Source: Candidatus Aminicenantota bacterium
GTDB lineage: Bacteria > Acidobacteriota > Aminicenantia > Aminicenantales > Aminicenantaceae
Assembly: GCA_013139435.1 (NCBI GenBank)
Contig: WTAW01000227.1
Coordinates: 1-14,191, forward strand
Direction: 5' to 3'
DNA: 14,191 nucleotides
Part shown: one piece after another, positions 1 through 6,846 of the stretch
How positions within the stretch are numbered: position 1 is the stretch's first letter
How the letters are laid out: each line of letters begins with the position of its first letter
Notes under the pieces: model-generated
What the model saw: the letters and a program-made list of their open reading frames with translations, nothing else
Told to the model about the DNA's origin: nothing
Database searches by the model: none
Made by a program: the position numbers and the translations under genes

Positions 1-2
1 TG

Positions 3-1118
3 GAGGCCATGCTTCCCTATCTGAAGGAGTTCTACGGCAATCCGCAGAGTCTCCATTCTTTCGGTCAAGAGACTGCGAGCGCCATCGAAGAGGCTCGGGA
101 AAAGGTTGCACAGCTGATTGAGGCGGACACCGAGGAGATCTTTTTCACCTCCAGCGGGACTGAGTCGAACAACTTTGCCATCAAGGGTATGGCTCTTGCT
201 CAGATGACGAAGGGAAAACATATCGTGGTCTCCGCGGTGGAACATCAATCTGTTTTGCATCCAGTGAAGAACCTGGAAAAATTTGGATTTTCTGTTACAG
301 AAGTCCCTGTGGATTCCTTTGGCTTAGTGAATCCTGAGGACGTCCGAAAGGCGATCACTTCGGAGACGGTCCTGGTTTCTGTTATGCTTGCAAACGGCGA
401 AGTGGGGACGATCGAACCTGTAGCAGCCATTGCCAAAGTCTGTCGTGAGATGGGGGTCTTGTGTCATACGGATGCTGTGGATGCTGTGGGAAATATCCCC
501 GTAAGCGTGAAAGCCATGGGCGTCGACGCACTGAGTCTTGCTGGGAATCAGTTTTACGGACCCACGGGCAGTGCTACTCTTTTCCTGAAAAAGGGAACGC
601 GATGCCTTCCTCAAATCGATGGTGGTATCCAGGAAAGTGGTAAACGTGCAGGTTCAGAGAATATCTCCGGCATAGTCGGGTTGGGAAAAGCCGCCGAAAT
701 GGCTCAAGAGAAATTGAATGTGAGGGGAGATAAGGTTAAACCCCTGAGGGATGAGATCATTCAACGGATGGAACAAGAGGTGGACCATGTGATTCTCACG
801 GGTCACCCAAAAAACAGGCTCCCTCACCACGCCAGCTTTTGCGTGGAATTCATAGAGGGCGAGGCCATGCTTCTGAACCTGGATATGAAGGGCATTGCCG
901 CGGCCAGCGGATCTGCCTGCACGTCCCGTGCCCTGAAGGCGTCTCATGTCCTCCTGGCCATAGGCCTGGACCATGCAATAGCGCAGGGCTCTTTGGTCTT
1001 CAGCTTAGTAGAAGAGAACACTACCGAAGATATTGATTATCTTTTTGAAGTCTTCCCTAAAATCATAGAGAGGTTGAGACAAATGTCTCCCCTTTATCCC
1101 AAGCAAGAAGAGGAGTAA
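3..1118 (+). CDS. iscS: NifS/IscS-type cysteine desulfurase homologue lacking the PLP lysine (5' partial)
   Basis: Class V aminotransferase fold. The frame is open to the window edge, and family members begin about 20 residues earlier with an LDNNATT-type motif, so the true start lies upstream; the ATG at 9 is internal. Numbering from that Met: SSGTESNN (48-55), His79 (the PLP-stacking His), Asp156, RAGSEN (213-218) and the loop Cys304 in SGSACTS are all conserved. The Schiff-base Lys is not: the usual S-x-H-K-x-Y-G-P reads A178-G-N180-Q181-F-Y-G-P. Other E. coli IscS cofactor contacts also differ by my hand alignment: Asn155 to Gly130, Gln183 to Asp158, Ser203 to Ala178, His205 to Asn180, and the Arg of RFSLG to Val330. 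I infer that it does not bind PLP normally and is unlikely to release sulfur from cysteine. Archaeoglobus fulgidus IscS, recalled from the literature, is a precedent for an inactive Lys-less IscS that still partners IscU. The iscU start follows 4 bases after the stop. Confidence 0.93.
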   Translation, partial: EAMLPYLKEFYGNPQSLHSFGQETASAIEEAREKVAQLIEADTEEIFFTSSGTESNNFAIKGMALAQMTKGKHIVVSAVEHQSVLHPVKNLEKFGFSVTEVPVDSFGLVNPEDVRKAITSETVLVSVMLANGEVGTIEPVAAIAKVCREMGVLCHTDAVDAVGNIPVSVKAMGVDALSLAGNQFYGPTGSATLFLKKGTRCLPQIDGGIQESGKRAGSENISGIVGLGKAAEMAQEKLNVRGDKVKPLRDEIIQRMEQEVDHVILTGHPKNRLPHHASFCVEFIEGEAMLLNLDMKGIAAASGSACTSRALKASHVLLAIGLDHAIAQGSLVFSLVEENTTEDIDYLFEVFPKIIERLRQMSPLYPKQEEE

Positions 1119-1122
1119 AAAT

Positions 1123-1698
1123 ATGATCTACAGCGAAAAAGTGATGGATCACTTCCAGAATCCCCGGAATGTGGGGACCATCGAGGATGCCGACGGAGTC
1201 GGAAAAGTTGGGAATCCTGTCTGTGGCGACATGATGGAATTCTATGTCAAAGTCAAGGACAACCGGATCGAAGATGTCAAGTTCAAAACCTTCGGCTGTG
1301 GAGCGGCCATAGCTGTATCCAGCATGGTCAGCGAAATGGCCAAAGGCAAGACTTTGGAAGAAGCGATGGCCATCACCAACGATAATGTTGCCGAAGAGTT
1401 GGATGGATTGCCGAAAAACAAACTTCACTGTTCGAACCTAGGGGCGGACGCGTTGCACAAGGCTATCGAGAATTATAGAGAAAATAAGAAGGCTCACGAG
1501 AAAGCGGTCGACGAAAAAGCCTATGAAGAAAAAAAGGAAAATTTTTTCTGTCCTTATTGTGATGGTCCTGTCGAAGGTATGGAGGGGGCCTGTAGAAGCT
1601 GTCAAGTTGAGTTCGACAAGTGTGATGAGTGCGGAAAAGTTATCAGCAAAAAAGAAGATAAGTGCCTTCACTGCGGCGCTACGAAGGTCAGGGTGTAG
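1123..1698 (+). CDS. iscU: IscU/NifU-type Fe-S scaffold with C-terminal zinc-ribbon tail
   Basis: Fe-S cluster assembly scaffold, 191 aa against about 128 for classical IscU. Residues 1-120 are the IscU fold, with the three cluster Cys at 34 (NPVCGD), 59 (FGCGAA) and 103 (LHCSNL), plus Asp36, the conserved Asp that stabilises the bound cluster. The HscA-binding LPPVK motif of E. coli IscU reads LPKNK (97-101), so an HscAB-type chaperone may not be used. A charged, probably helical linker (about 121-140) leads to four CxxC pairs, Cys143/146, 157/160, 167/170 and 181/184, which look like a double zinc ribbon. The start ATG has a purine-rich GAAGAGGAG inside the end of iscS, suggesting translational coupling. 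tusA starts 22 bases downstream. The tail could bind zinc, dock a partner, or carry a second metal site; the sequence alone does not decide this. Confidence 0.95.
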   Translation: MIYSEKVMDHFQNPRNVGTIEDADGVGKVGNPVCGDMMEFYVKVKDNRIEDVKFKTFGCGAAIAVSSMVSEMAKGKTLEEAMAITNDNVAEELDGLPKNKLHCSNLGADALHKAIENYRENKKAHEKAVDEKAYEEKKENFFCPYCDGPVEGMEGACRSCQVEFDKCDECGKVISKKEDKCLHCGATKVRV

Positions 1699-1720
1699 CT
1701 TTATTTGGAAGGGGAAATCC

Positions 1721-1954
1721 ATGCAAGCCGATAAAGTCTTGGATTGTTATGGTTTGCTTTGTCCCATGCCCATCATACAAACGGCAAAAAAGATCAAAGA
1801 GCTGGAAGTAGGCCAGGTTCTCGAAGTTGTCTCTACGGATGCGGGCATCAAGGAAGATATGCCGGCCTGGTGTCGCCAGACAGGACAGGAGTATCTGGGC
1901 TTGGAAGAGGATGGAGAGGTTTATAAGGTCTATGTGAAAAAACTCAAAGACTAA
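1721..1954 (+). CDS. tusA: TusA-like sulfur carrier protein
   Basis: Small SirA/TusA-family protein, 77 aa, the normal length. The signature at the N-terminus is D-C-Y-G-L-L-C-P-M-P, with the persulfide-carrying Cys in the CPMP box at residue 14. A second Cys sits in the same D-C-Y-G-L-L-C segment (residue 9) and a third in the PAWCRQTG segment, which is common in anaerobe TusA paralogues. The frame is open upstream to 1523, but the ATG at 1721 is chosen because it follows GGAAGGGG at good spacing and gives the family length. Family members shuttle sulfane sulfur between a donor and an acceptor. Lying directly after iscSU with no tusBCDE, this one is more likely to feed or accept sulfur for Fe-S assembly or NadA than to serve tRNA thiolation (inference). 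SirA-like regulator is the alternative name for the same fold. Confidence 0.9.
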   Translation: MQADKVLDCYGLLCPMPIIQTAKKIKELEVGQVLEVVSTDAGIKEDMPAWCRQTGQEYLGLEEDGEVYKVYVKKLKD

Positions 1955-1995
1955 GCTGAATAATCCAGGCAAATAGGCATGAAAGGTAAGAAAAG

Positions 1996-2904
1996 GTGGA
2001 TAAGAGAAAGATTGTAGACGAAATCGAACGGTTGAAGGACAAGCGGAAAGCAGTCGTCATAGCCCATAATTACCAAATACCGGATGTGCAGGACATTGCT
2101 GATTTTGTCGGCGATTCCCTGCAGTTGAGCCGTGAAGCCGCAAAGCTGGACTGTGATGTCATTGTCTTCTGCGGAGTCCATTTCATGGCAGAGACGGCGG
2201 CGATCTTGGCTCCGGATAAGACTGTCCTCATTCCCGACATCCAAGCCGGTTGTCCCATGGCAGACATGGTCACCGCTGAGGAGCTGAGACATTGGAAGGA
2301 GGAATACCCAGGAAAGAAAGTAGTCTGTTATGTCAACACATCCGCAGAAGTCAAGGCCGAGTGTGATATCTGTTGCACATCCTCCAACGCTCTCAAAGTG
2401 GTGGAATCCATCCAGGATGATACGGTCTTATTTGCACCGGACAAGAATCTTGCAGCTTACGTTGCCCGTTTTACGGATAAAAAAGTCATCCCTTGGGATG
2501 GATACTGTTATGTGCACCATAACTTTCGAGTCAGGGATGTCCAGGACAAACAAGATCTTTTCCCAGATGCTGAGGTGTGGGTGCACCCCGAGTGTCGCCC
2601 GGAAGTCATCGACCTGGCCGACAAGGTGTTATCCACCGGAAAAATGGTTAAGGAAGCGCAAGTCACGGATAAAAAAGATGTCATTCTGGGAACCGAGGAG
2701 GGGATCATCCACCGCCTTAATAAGCTCAACCCGAAGACCCATTTTGTTCCTGTTCGAGATCATGCCATCTGCACGAACATGAAAAAAATTGACTTGTCCA
2801 AAGTGTTGCGATCACTCAAGGAAATGGTGTTTAAGGTCGATGTGCCCGATGAAATAAGCCAAAGGGCAAGAGGGGCCATTGAGAAAATGATCAGTATTGG
2901 GTAA
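1996..2904 (+). CDS. nadA: Quinolinate synthase NadA
   Basis: Condenses iminoaspartate with dihydroxyacetone phosphate to quinolinate in de novo NAD synthesis; cytoplasmic and dependent on an oxygen-sensitive 4Fe-4S cluster. The protein has 302 aa, the usual length. The three cluster Cys are visible: Cys86 (AGCPMAD), Cys171 (DGYCYVHH) and Cys259 (AICTNMKK), with the expected spacing of about 86 residues each. AHNYQ (23-27), YVNTSAEVKAECD and GTEEGIIHRL are further signatures. The start is GTG at 1996, with GAAAGGTAAG just upstream; the ATG at 1979 is in another frame. It lies 41 bases after tusA. Its need for an Fe-S cluster fits its place after iscSU. No nadB or nadC is in the window, so the iminoaspartate source (NadB or aspartate dehydrogenase) is encoded elsewhere. 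Confidence 0.97.
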   Translation: MDKRKIVDEIERLKDKRKAVVIAHNYQIPDVQDIADFVGDSLQLSREAAKLDCDVIVFCGVHFMAETAAILAPDKTVLIPDIQAGCPMADMVTAEELRHWKEEYPGKKVVCYVNTSAEVKAECDICCTSSNALKVVESIQDDTVLFAPDKNLAAYVARFTDKKVIPWDGYCYVHHNFRVRDVQDKQDLFPDAEVWVHPECRPEVIDLADKVLSTGKMVKEAQVTDKKDVILGTEEGIIHRLNKLNPKTHFVPVRDHAICTNMKKIDLSKVLRSLKEMVFKVDVPDEISQRARGAIEKMISIG

Positions 2905-2914
2905 GGAAAGCGAG

Positions 2915-4030
2915 ATGAAGTACTCATGGCGCGTGGGGAGGATCGTAGGCATAGAGATCCGTATCGACTCCAGCTGGTTCGTCATTCTGATCCTTTTCAC
3001 CTGGTCTTTGGCTTCGTCCTATTTTCCCGAGAGGTTTCCCGATTGGCCCCCTTTCCAACACTGGCTGATCGGGCTGATGACAAGCTTGTTGATATTTGCC
3101 TCTGTGCTGATCCACGAGCTGTCCCACTCAATTGTCGCCATAGCACAGGGAGAGAAGGTCAAAAGCATCACTCTTTTCATTCTGGGAGGTGTGGCACAGA
3201 TCAGCGAAGAGCCCAAACAACCGGTGCAAGAATTCTTCATGGCTTTGGTGGGCCCCTTGACGAGTTTTGCTATTGGTGTTGTGGCGTTCGTTCTCTCTTT
3301 TTTTCTGAAAGGAATGAGTGAACCCCTTGGCGCTGTTGTTTCCTATCTGGCCATGATCAACATTATCCTGGCTGTATTTAATCTCCTTCCTGGCTTTCCC
3401 ATGGATGGCGGAAGAGTCCTGCGGTCCATCATCTGGAAGGTCACCGGAGATCTGAGAAAGGCGACACAGATCGCATCCCGGGTGGGCCAGGGTTTTGCTT
3501 TTTTTCTGATCTTTGTCGGAATTCTTCAAATCCTAGGGGGTAGCCTTTCAGGCTTTTGGTTGGTTTTCGTCGGTTGGTTTCTCCACAGTGCTGCGGTCAG
3601 AGGATACCAGCAAGTTATGGTTGAGTCCCTGCTCAAAGGTGTGAGTGCAAGCGAATTGATGACCAAGGACTTCCATGCGGTTCCCAGCACACTGCTCGTC
3701 CAGGACCTGGTCGATGCATACATCCTGCGGCAGAAAGAACGAGTGTTCCTAGTCCAGGATGAAGGTGTTCTCAAGGGGATTGTCTGTTTGGAGGATGTGA
3801 AAACTGTCCCTCGTGAGAAATGGGCAGAAACTTTTGTGGCCGAGATCATGACACCACGTGATAAATTGGAAGCTGTTTCCCTCGATTCCGATGGCAGCGC
3901 TATCCTGAATAGTCTGACCACAAAAGAGATCCATCAAGTCCCTGTGATGGATGGCGATAGAGTGGCGGGGATCATCTGCCGCACGGATATTCTCCGTTTT
4001 ATTCAGCTCCGTAAAGACTTGGGTGCCTAG
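2915..4030 (+). CDS. Site-2-type M50 metalloprotease with two CBS domains
   Basis: Polytopic inner-membrane zinc protease of the SpoIVFB-like, CBS-containing branch, 371 aa. The zinc-binding HELSH is at residues 67-71 within a membrane segment, and the third ligand is Asp164 in NLLPGFPMDGG. About five to six hydrophobic segments lie between residues 20 and 230. Two CBS domains follow, about 247-300 and 308-368, beginning with the ELMTKDF and EIMTPRD motifs, and probably sense an adenine nucleotide (family knowledge). The ATG at 2915 is preferred over the in-frame TTG at 2897 because it follows AAGGAAAG and does not overlap nadA. Relatives cut membrane proteins such as anti-sigma factors or signal-peptide remnants; no substrate is encoded here, so the target is unknown. 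It lies 10 bases after nadA and is probably co-transcribed. Confidence 0.93.
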   Translation: MKYSWRVGRIVGIEIRIDSSWFVILILFTWSLASSYFPERFPDWPPFQHWLIGLMTSLLIFASVLIHELSHSIVAIAQGEKVKSITLFILGGVAQISEEPKQPVQEFFMALVGPLTSFAIGVVAFVLSFFLKGMSEPLGAVVSYLAMINIILAVFNLLPGFPMDGGRVLRSIIWKVTGDLRKATQIASRVGQGFAFFLIFVGILQILGGSLSGFWLVFVGWFLHSAAVRGYQQVMVESLLKGVSASELMTKDFHAVPSTLLVQDLVDAYILRQKERVFLVQDEGVLKGIVCLEDVKTVPREKWAETFVAEIMTPRDKLEAVSLDSDGSAILNSLTTKEIHQVPVMDGDRVAGIICRTDILRFIQLRKDLGA

Positions 4031-4073
4031 AGAGGTTTTCTCCCGAGATATCCCTGCTTGAAGAGGTCATGCG

Positions 4074-4721
4074 ATGGAAAATGCAGAGAAGCGTATCAAA
4101 GAGATCATCCGGATTTTGCATAAGACTTATCCGAAGAGCCGTACAGCTCTGACATTCCGGAACCCCTTACAGATTCTTGTCGCAACAATCCTCTCTGCCC
4201 AATGTACGGATGAGAGAGTCAATCAGATCACACCTATGCTCTTCCAAAAGTACAAGTCCGCTGAGGAATTTGCCCGGGCGGATCAAGGGGAATTGGAGGA
4301 GGAGATTCGCTCTACAGGATTTTTTCGGAACAAGGCCAAAAATATCATCGGAGCATCCACTCAGATCGTTGAGGAGTTTTCAGGCAAAGTCCCGGATAAC
4401 ATGGCAGATCTTATCACCCTTCCAGGTGTGGCGAGAAAAACAGCGAACATCGTGCTCTCCAGCGGATATCAGAAGTCTGAGGGGATTGCCGTGGACACGC
4501 ATGTCAAGCGGCTTTCGGGACGATTAGGGCTGAGTAGAGAAAAGAATCCCAACAAGATCGAGCAAGATCTGCTGCACATTGTTCCCAGGGAAGACTGGAT
4601 CGGTTTTAATTACATACTTGTGAATCACGGCAGGCAAGTCTGTCAGGCGCGGAAGCCCCAGTGCTTTAAATGCCCTTTAAACCATCTCTGCCCCTTTTTC
4701 GAATCCTCCGGGCAAAGTTGA
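4074..4721 (+). CDS. nth: Endonuclease III (DNA glycosylase/AP lyase)
   Basis: Base-excision repair enzyme that removes oxidised pyrimidines and nicks the AP site. The 215 aa match the usual length. The helix-hairpin-helix LPGVARKTAN (116-125) holds the catalytic Lys122, and VDTHVKR (140-146) holds the catalytic Asp141. The C-terminal 4Fe-4S motif is complete: Cys190-x6-Cys197-x2-Cys200-x5-Cys206. The ATG at 4074 has AAGAGG seven bases upstream; the nearby ATG at 4069 is out of frame. Like NadA it is an Fe-S protein, so it is a plausible client of the upstream assembly genes, although nth position varies widely between genomes. It appears to be the last gene of the first operon. No clear intrinsic terminator follows. 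Confidence 0.97.
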   Translation: MENAEKRIKEIIRILHKTYPKSRTALTFRNPLQILVATILSAQCTDERVNQITPMLFQKYKSAEEFARADQGELEEEIRSTGFFRNKAKNIIGASTQIVEEFSGKVPDNMADLITLPGVARKTANIVLSSGYQKSEGIAVDTHVKRLSGRLGLSREKNPNKIEQDLLHIVPREDWIGFNYILVNHGRQVCQARKPQCFKCPLNHLCPFFESSGQS

Positions 4722-4760
4722 TCCTAGAATCATTTCCGAAGCCGTGATAAATGCTGTCCG

Positions 4761-4849
4761 AGTGTCCCAATTGGTGATTTCGAAAACACTCTCAGTTTCC
4801 CCAGCGAGGAAAAATAAATGAATTTTCTCCACCACACAATTGGGACACT
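4761..4849. repeat. 89-bp stem-loop element with 13-bp perfect terminal inverted repeats
   Basis: AGTGTCCCAATTG at 4761-4773 is matched perfectly in inverse by CAATTGGGACACT at 4837-4849. With a small bulge the pairing extends three more bases (GGTG against CCAC). The loop contains the conserved repeat core at 4783-4812. There is no transposase and no obvious target-site duplication. It could be a MITE-like remnant, a REP/BIME-type element or a transcribed structured RNA. It fills much of the 255-base gap between nth and the VOC gene. Confidence 0.6.
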
Positions 4850-4893
4850 TAATAGCGCAATGTGAAATCATGCCATTACGGATTTTGCGATGC
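4775..4893 (+). repeat. Degenerate intergenic repeat, copy A
   Basis: Two blocks are shared with 10807-10885 in the opposite orientation. Block 1 (4783-4812) is a 30-base exact match that includes CAGTTTCCCCAGCGAGGAAA. Block 2 (4856-4893) matches 32 of 38 bases, beginning CGCAATGTGA. Here the blocks are 43 bases apart (4813-4855), and that spacer carries the right arm of the 89-bp element; in copy B they are 3 bases apart. Block 1 can form a small TTTCC/GGAAA hairpin. The family's distribution outside this window cannot be seen. Confidence 0.75.
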
Positions 4894-4976
4894 TTACCGG
4901 GATTCAGTATGGCTACCATTAATCCCCGTTTTCTGGTAAATTGGTTTATTAGCGATCTTGTTAAACGGAAAGGCCC

Positions 4977-5384
4977 ATGAACACTTTTTGCCATCATTTC
5001 GGGGTTCTGTCAAAAAACCCTGAAAAACTCAAAAAGTTCTATACTGAGAGCTTAGGATTTGAAGAGGGAGAGACACGACTTCTCCCGGCTGACCTTGTGG
5101 ACCAGATATTCAGTATCTCTTCTCCATGTTATCTCACAAAGCTCAAGCGTGGCTCTGTGCTCCTCGAGATCTTTTCCCTCACCGATCTTCAAACGCACGA
5201 AAGAGAATGGACCACTGTTGGGTATAATCATTGGGGTATGGGTGTGGAGGATAAGGAACGGTTCGTTCAAGATCTCAAACAGAAAAACGTCCCGGTCATG
5301 GAGATCGAACACTCCGGCCGCATGATCTATTTTGTCAAAGATCCTGAGGGAAACCTAATTGAGATCTACGAAGTGAGGGGATAA
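4977..5384 (+). CDS. VOC (glyoxalase/dioxygenase fold) protein
   Basis: Vicinal oxygen chelate family, 135 aa, with the two beta-alpha-beta-beta-beta halves expected. Potential metal ligands by position are His7 (HHFG), Glu64 (LLEIF), His85 (NHWGMG) and Glu129 (NLIEIYE), so a metal centre looks intact. Methylmalonyl-CoA epimerase, glyoxalase I and ring-cleavage or resistance proteins share the fold, and nothing here identifies the substrate. The ATG has GGAAAGG just upstream. It is the first gene of the cluster leading to amrS, whose start is 5 bases after its stop, so the two are probably co-transcribed. I see no convincing promoter in the preceding gap. Confidence 0.88.
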   Translation: MNTFCHHFGVLSKNPEKLKKFYTESLGFEEGETRLLPADLVDQIFSISSPCYLTKLKRGSVLLEIFSLTDLQTHEREWTTVGYNHWGMGVEDKERFVQDLKQKNVPVMEIEHSGRMIYFVKDPEGNLIEIYEVRG

Positions 5385-5389
5385 GGCGT

Positions 5390-6400
5390 ATGCTAAAAGA
5401 GGCCATGCTCTACCGCTCTTTGGGAGAACAGCGCTTGATCTGTGACCTGTGCAGTTTTCGCTGCGAGATCGTTCCCGAAAAGTATGGCATCTGTGGCGTC
5501 CGACAAAACAGGGAGGGCAAGCTCTTTACCCATGTCTATGGAGAAGTGATCGCCGCCCATGTGGACCCCATAGAGAAAAAGCCACTGTACCATTATTTGC
5601 CCGGCTCGACCGCCTTTTCCGTCGCAACGATCGGTTGCAATTTTCAGTGTCCATTCTGCCAAAACTGGCAGATCTCCCAAAAATCAAAGCGAAAGGGAAA
5701 TACACCCTCCAATGATTCCTTTTCCCCCGAGGAGGTGGTGAGAGCGGCCAAAAATCAAGGATGTCGGAGCATTTCTTATACCTACACAGAGCCAACTATA
5801 TTCTTTGAGTTCGCCTATGACACGGCAAAGCTGGCCAAGCAAGAAGGTCTTGGGAACTCGTTTGTGACAAATGGTTATATGACCCCTGAGGCTCTCGAGA
5901 CCATAAATCCTTATCTGGATGCCTGTAACGTCGACCTCAAGTCTTTTAGTGAAGAGTTCTACAAAAAGATGTGCAAGGCCCATTTAGGGCCGGTTTGTGC
6001 ATCCATTCGACTGATGAAAACTCTCGGTATTTGGGTGGAGATCACCACCCTGATCATCCCTGGCCAGAATGATTCGGACGAAGAATTGACAGAGATCGCT
6101 CGATTCATCGTCGATGTAGACCCGGACATTCCCTGGCATATCAGCCGCTTCCATCCGGATTATAACTTTACAGAAACATCCGCCACCCCTGTGGAAACTC
6201 TGCGTAAAGCCTATTCTATAGGAAAGAAGGAAGGTCTACATTACATCTACATCGGCAATGTCCTGGGCGAGTCAGAGGACACCCGTTGTCCCAATTGCGG
6301 TCTGTCTCTCATTCAAAGGACTGGGTTTTACATAACCAAGAGCAAGATCGCAGATTCAAAGTGCTCACACTGTGGCCATCCAATAGCAGGGATTTTCTAG
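5390..6400 (+). CDS. amrS: AmmeMemoRadiSam-system radical SAM protein AmrS
   Basis: Radical SAM protein related to pyruvate formate-lyase activases, 336 aa. The cluster motif Cys83-x3-Cys87-x2-Cys90 (CNFQCPFC) is followed by QNWQIS, and YTEPTIFFEF and NVDLKSFS are typical of this subfamily. An N-terminal Cys set (18, 21, 25, 35; CDLCSFRC...GICGVRQN) and a C-terminal zinc-ribbon-like tail (about 298-336; CPNC...CSHC) flank the core, as in AmrS. The family is named for co-occurrence with AMMECR1 and Memo domains, neither of which is in the window; its reaction is not firmly established to my knowledge. The stop codon TAG overlaps the archease GTG start by one base (TAGTG), so the two are translationally coupled. 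Association with archease and RtcB hints at an RNA-linked role (inference). Confidence 0.92.
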   Translation: MLKEAMLYRSLGEQRLICDLCSFRCEIVPEKYGICGVRQNREGKLFTHVYGEVIAAHVDPIEKKPLYHYLPGSTAFSVATIGCNFQCPFCQNWQISQKSKRKGNTPSNDSFSPEEVVRAAKNQGCRSISYTYTEPTIFFEFAYDTAKLAKQEGLGNSFVTNGYMTPEALETINPYLDACNVDLKSFSEEFYKKMCKAHLGPVCASIRLMKTLGIWVEITTLIIPGQNDSDEELTEIARFIVDVDPDIPWHISRFHPDYNFTETSATPVETLRKAYSIGKKEGLHYIYIGNVLGESEDTRCPNCGLSLIQRTGFYITKSKIADSKCSHCGHPIAGIF

Positions 6401-6837
6401 TGTCACAGGATCAGAAAAAAAAATATCAGTTTTTAGAGCACACTGCGGATGCGAAGTTTCAAGCTTTCGGACATAGCCTGGAAGAGGCTTTTGTCAATGC
6501 GGTCTATGCCACGGTTTCTCTCATGTGGGACAGGGAGAAGATCGGGAGGAAGATCCAACAACCGGTCAGGGTCAAAGGACGAGACCTCGAACAGCTCCTC
6601 ATGAATTTTTTGGAGGAGATCCTGTACCTGTTGGATTCTCGAATGTTTCTTCTCCACTCTGTGGAAAAGATGAAGATCCTGAGGGAAACGGACATATACG
6701 TGCTCGATGCCCAATTTCTTGGCGACATTAATGAGAAACGATATAGACCGCACGGCGACGTAAAAGCCATAACTTACAATGAGATGGAGATCCACACCAA
6801 CGATCGCTTCATGGTACAGGTTGTGGTGGATGTATGA
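6400..6837 (+). CDS. Archease (RtcB activator)
   Basis: Small metal-binding protein that helps RtcB take GMP and turn over. The 145 aa match the family. The N-terminal signature FLEHTAD (residues 11-17) with Asp17 and the C-terminal VVVDV with its Asp are the metal-site positions expected for archease; SLEEAF and GRDLEQLLMNFLEEILYLLD are also typical. The frame is open further upstream inside amrS, but the GTG at 6400 is chosen because it gives the family length, follows AGGGA at seven bases and overlaps the amrS stop. rtcB begins 9 bases after the stop. The pairing with rtcB is well known and supports the call. Confidence 0.93.
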   Translation: MSQDQKKKYQFLEHTADAKFQAFGHSLEEAFVNAVYATVSLMWDREKIGRKIQQPVRVKGRDLEQLLMNFLEEILYLLDSRMFLLHSVEKMKILRETDIYVLDAQFLGDINEKRYRPHGDVKAITYNEMEIHTNDRFMVQVVVDV

Positions 6838-6846
6838 GGTGATGAG

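Noticed and set aside
471..488. Tandem GATGCTGTG x2 in iscS encoding DAVDAV
   Set aside because: It does not change the length relative to the family alignment, so it is not an insertion. It coincides with the Gln183-to-Asp position but is most simply a coincidence of codons.
4926..4968. CCGTTT...AAACGG inverted repeat before the VOC gene
   Set aside because: Six-base arms 30 bases apart are expected often by chance. No -10/-35 pair supports an operator here.
4677..4997. A 106-codon minus-strand open frame spanning the nth-VOC gap
   Set aside because: It overlaps the nth 3' end and both repeat arms, has no recognisable family and no convincing ribosome site. It looks like chance openness through repeat DNA.
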